Assembly (NCBI GenBank): GCA_016764535.1
Contig: JAESRR010000181.1
Location: 8,049-14,619, forward strand
Origin: Cohaesibacteraceae bacterium
Lineage (GTDB): Bacteria > Pseudomonadota > Alphaproteobacteria > Rhizobiales > Cohaesibacteraceae
DNA length: 6,571 nucleotides
Reading direction: 5' to 3'
The first letter of the stretch is position 1. Each line of letters begins with the position of its first letter. A model generated the notes under the pieces. That model made no database searches, was not told the DNA's origin, and was given only the letters and a program-made list of their open reading frames with translations. A program made the position numbers and the translations under genes. Below, piece after piece: positions 4,729-6,571 of the stretch.

Positions 4729-6571
4729 CCTCAAAATAAGGCAGTCGAACCACTATTTGTGTGCCTACACCGACTTCACTTTTGAACTGAACTGTACCTT
4801 CCTGAAGCCGGACCAGCTGGTTGATCAATGCGACCGAAATGAATGTGTCCAGGTCACGAATATCCAGATCATCAGCAATTCTGGAGAATGGCTCATCCAG
4901 TGCTTCAAGGGCTCTGGCGGGCAATACCGGTCCCGTATCAAGAACTTCAAATAATACGCCGTCACCAAAATCCCGGATCTCAAGGTTCACAACCGATGAA
5001 ATCCCGTCGGATCTTGAAAGCGATAATTCGACCAGACTGTTTAGCAGCTTTGCCAGATACAAAGGATGCCCCTGAATCATTCGCGGGCTCGATTCAACGC
5101 TCATATTCAGCGTGGTTCCCAATGCTTCTGCCTGTATTTTAAGTTTCGGAGATATTTTATCCAGTAAAGCAACAGGATCAACATGTTGTAATGCGGGAGC
5201 ACCACTTTGCAGAATATCAATCAATTGCAGGATCGAATTTAGTTTGCCGTTCAGCCTCCCGCAAGCAGCATTTGCGGCGCGAACATAGGATTCCAGCTCT
5301 TCTGAATCAATTTCAAGTCTAATTCTGCGCGCCAGGCTACCGACATCTTCGACCGGCTGTTCAAGTATCAAACGTATTGCGGACATCAATCCGGCTTTTT
5401 CCGCAATTGAGTTTCCGGAATTTTCCTGAGTTCGTACGATTTGCTCAATCAGTAAATTAACTTCTTCTGCAGTAAGACGCATTGCATCGAAGGAAACCGC
5501 CAGCTGGATCGCTGCCGTTGATCCAATATCACCGGTTTTTCCAAGGTTGGTACGTTGCCCGGCATCATGAACATCAAGCTGAAATTCCTGTAATGCTCCG
5601 TTAAAATTTTGCAACAACGATGATAATTCCGATTTTAGATCAAAATCATATGGATGCAGATTTCCACTGGTTCTGGAAACCTGCCGCAAAGCAAATGCAG
5701 GCTCGGAATTTGATCCAAAATGAGTCAAATCCAGACCATTTTGTTCCTCATTCAAATTCACACGCAACAGACCGGTTCTATTAAGTAATCCTGCCAATAC
5801 AAATACAATCGAAAAACTCCAGATACCAACAACACATAGTCCCAGTATTTGTCCCCCCAACAAATCAAATAGATTGAAATTTCCCGGCTCATGAACCACC
5901 AGAAATGGTACTATCAGAACACCCCAGGTACCTGGAATAAGTGCCATGGAAATCATATTGCCAATATCATCGATTTCGTAATGCTCAAGAATGTTGCGTG
6001 TCGTGGCGCGCAATACACTCGCGACGGCTCCAATGATAATTGCAAATATTGGTGAAACATCATAGCCAACAGCAGAAACTGCGATCAATGCGGACAGGGC
6101 CGAAGGAGACCAGTCTCCAGGAGACAAAAAAATGTTTTTGAGAAAGGTACCAACCATCACGATTGAAACACCGGCAGATGCAGCAAGAAGAGCTATAATT
6201 ATCTGCCACATCATACCTTCGCCAGACGAAGCTCCAAACGAAGTATCCAGAGCAAGTTTGCCCAGTATAAACAGCCACATCCCCAGCATGGTGATAGTCG
6301 GTGCCCTGCCCCTTATTTGACTAAGGCCCGCATTAAATCGACCCAGCCTGGGCCCAATTACCACGGATACAGCAAGCGCACACCAGCCTGCCGTGCCAAA
6401 CACCACAAGGCTACCGCCGGGATCCCGAAATCCAATCACAGAAAGCCAACCGGTCCCCGTCGGAGTTTCAGCCCATGTCCAATGGAAAACCAGAGGCACG
6501 ACAAAAACCGATACTGCTGCTGCAAGAAACATGGAACCCGACAACCGGCCGCGCTCCATCATTGCCCCAAC
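4712..6571 (-). CDS. Amt-like membrane domain fused to degenerate histidine-kinase module, N-terminus outside window
   Basis: Inner-membrane protein joining an ammonium-transporter-like domain to a kinase-like domain. The frame stays open to the edge, and the residues around the first Met (GAMMERGRLSG) match the Amt motif GAxAERxR after TM3, so that Met is internal and the first membrane segments are missing. Numbering from the Met at 6562: hydrophobic segments at about 11-27, 50-70, 88-105, 119-140, 155-182, 203-223 and 238-260, then EEQNGLDLTHFG near 272-283, the usual Amt C-terminal motif. The pore histidines of E. coli AmtB (His168, His318) align with Phe55 and Ala207. Residues about 385-450 resemble a dimerisation helix pair but contain no histidine. 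The ATPase-like part (about 460-610) keeps DTGP (542-545) and EPFSRI, but the N-box Asn is Glu512 and the G2 glycines read LDTFISVALI. It is probably a sensor or scaffold without classical autophosphorylation. Amt-histidine kinase fusions such as Kuenenia Ks-Amt5 are a known precedent. Confidence 0.88.
   Translation of the reverse strand, partial: VGAMMERGRLSGSMFLAAAVSVFVVPLVFHWTWAETPTGTGWLSVIGFRDPGGSLVVFGTAGWCALAVSVVIGPRLGRFNAGLSQIRGRAPTITMLGMWLFILGKLALDTSFGASSGEGMMWQIIIALLAASAGVSIVMVGTFLKNIFLSPGDWSPSALSALIAVSAVGYDVSPIFAIIIGAVASVLRATTRNILEHYEIDDIGNMISMALIPGTWGVLIVPFLVVHEPGNFNLFDLLGGQILGLCVVGIWSFSIVFVLAGLLNRTGLLRVNLNEEQNGLDLTHFGSNSEPAFALRQVSRTSGNLHPYDFDLKSELSSLLQNFNGALQEFQLDVHDAGQRTNLGKTGDIGSTAAIQLAVSFDAMRLTAEEVNLLIEQIVRTQENSGNSIAEKAGLMSAIRLILEQPVEDVGSLARRIRLEIDSEELESYVRAANAACGRLNGKLNSILQLIDILQSGAPALQHVDPVALLDKISPKLKIQAEALGTTLNMSVESSPRMIQGHPLYLAKLLNSLVELSLSRSDGISSVVNLEIRDFGDGVLFEVLDTGPVLPARALEALDEPFSRIADDLDIRDLDTFISVALINQLVRLQEGTVQFKSEVGVGTQIVVRLPYFEDQETA

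Noticed and set aside
6557..6562. Met-Met pair near the right edge as the true start of the Amt-kinase gene
   Set aside because: The residues before and after it match the internal Amt motif GAxAERxR, and the frame is open to the edge, so the real start is beyond the window.

Overview
The window most resembles an alphaproteobacterium of moderate GC content. This rests on a PAS_5-like N-terminus on a diguanylate cyclase, a tandem glycine riboswitch, and the general style of the genes. It is an inference; no rRNA or marker gene is present to confirm it.

Layout, left to right. (1) The 3' part of a Gfo/Idh/MocA-family sugar or polyol dehydrogenase, cut by the left edge (1-903, +). (2) A 183-base gap holding a perfect palindrome and a MerR/LiuR-like operator candidate, then a complete acyl-CoA dehydrogenase (1087-2244, +). 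(3) An 875-base stretch without a convincing protein gene. It carries a good sigma-70-type promoter with a perfect 14-bp GntR-like palindrome in its spacer, a well-formed tandem glycine riboswitch (about 2467-2650), a GC-richer hairpin-containing segment, and an AT-rich leader with inverted repeats. (4) A PAS_5-like/PAS/GGDEF diguanylate cyclase (3120-4670, +). (5) A convergent gene on the minus strand (4712 to beyond 6571), cut by the right edge. It encodes an ammonium-transporter (Amt) domain fused to a histidine-kinase-like module.

Two things stand out. The Amt-kinase fusion appears degenerate at both ends of its signalling path: both pore histidines of the Amt family are replaced, and the kinase half lacks a recognisable phosphoacceptor histidine, the N-box asparagine and the glycine-rich G2 box. 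It looks like a pseudo-transporter coupled to a pseudokinase, so possibly a ligand-sensing scaffold. Second, the glycine riboswitch has no glycine-cleavage or transport gene after it; the next co-directional gene is the diguanylate cyclase, about 470 bases on. The riboswitch is therefore orphaned, drives a non-coding transcript, or is the far end of a long leader on a c-di-GMP gene.

The two left-hand genes are metabolic (sugar oxidation, acyl-CoA oxidation). The two right-hand genes are signalling genes that converge on a 41-base gap with a hairpin over each stop codon. A shared nitrogen/c-di-GMP pathway for the last two is only a hypothesis from proximity.
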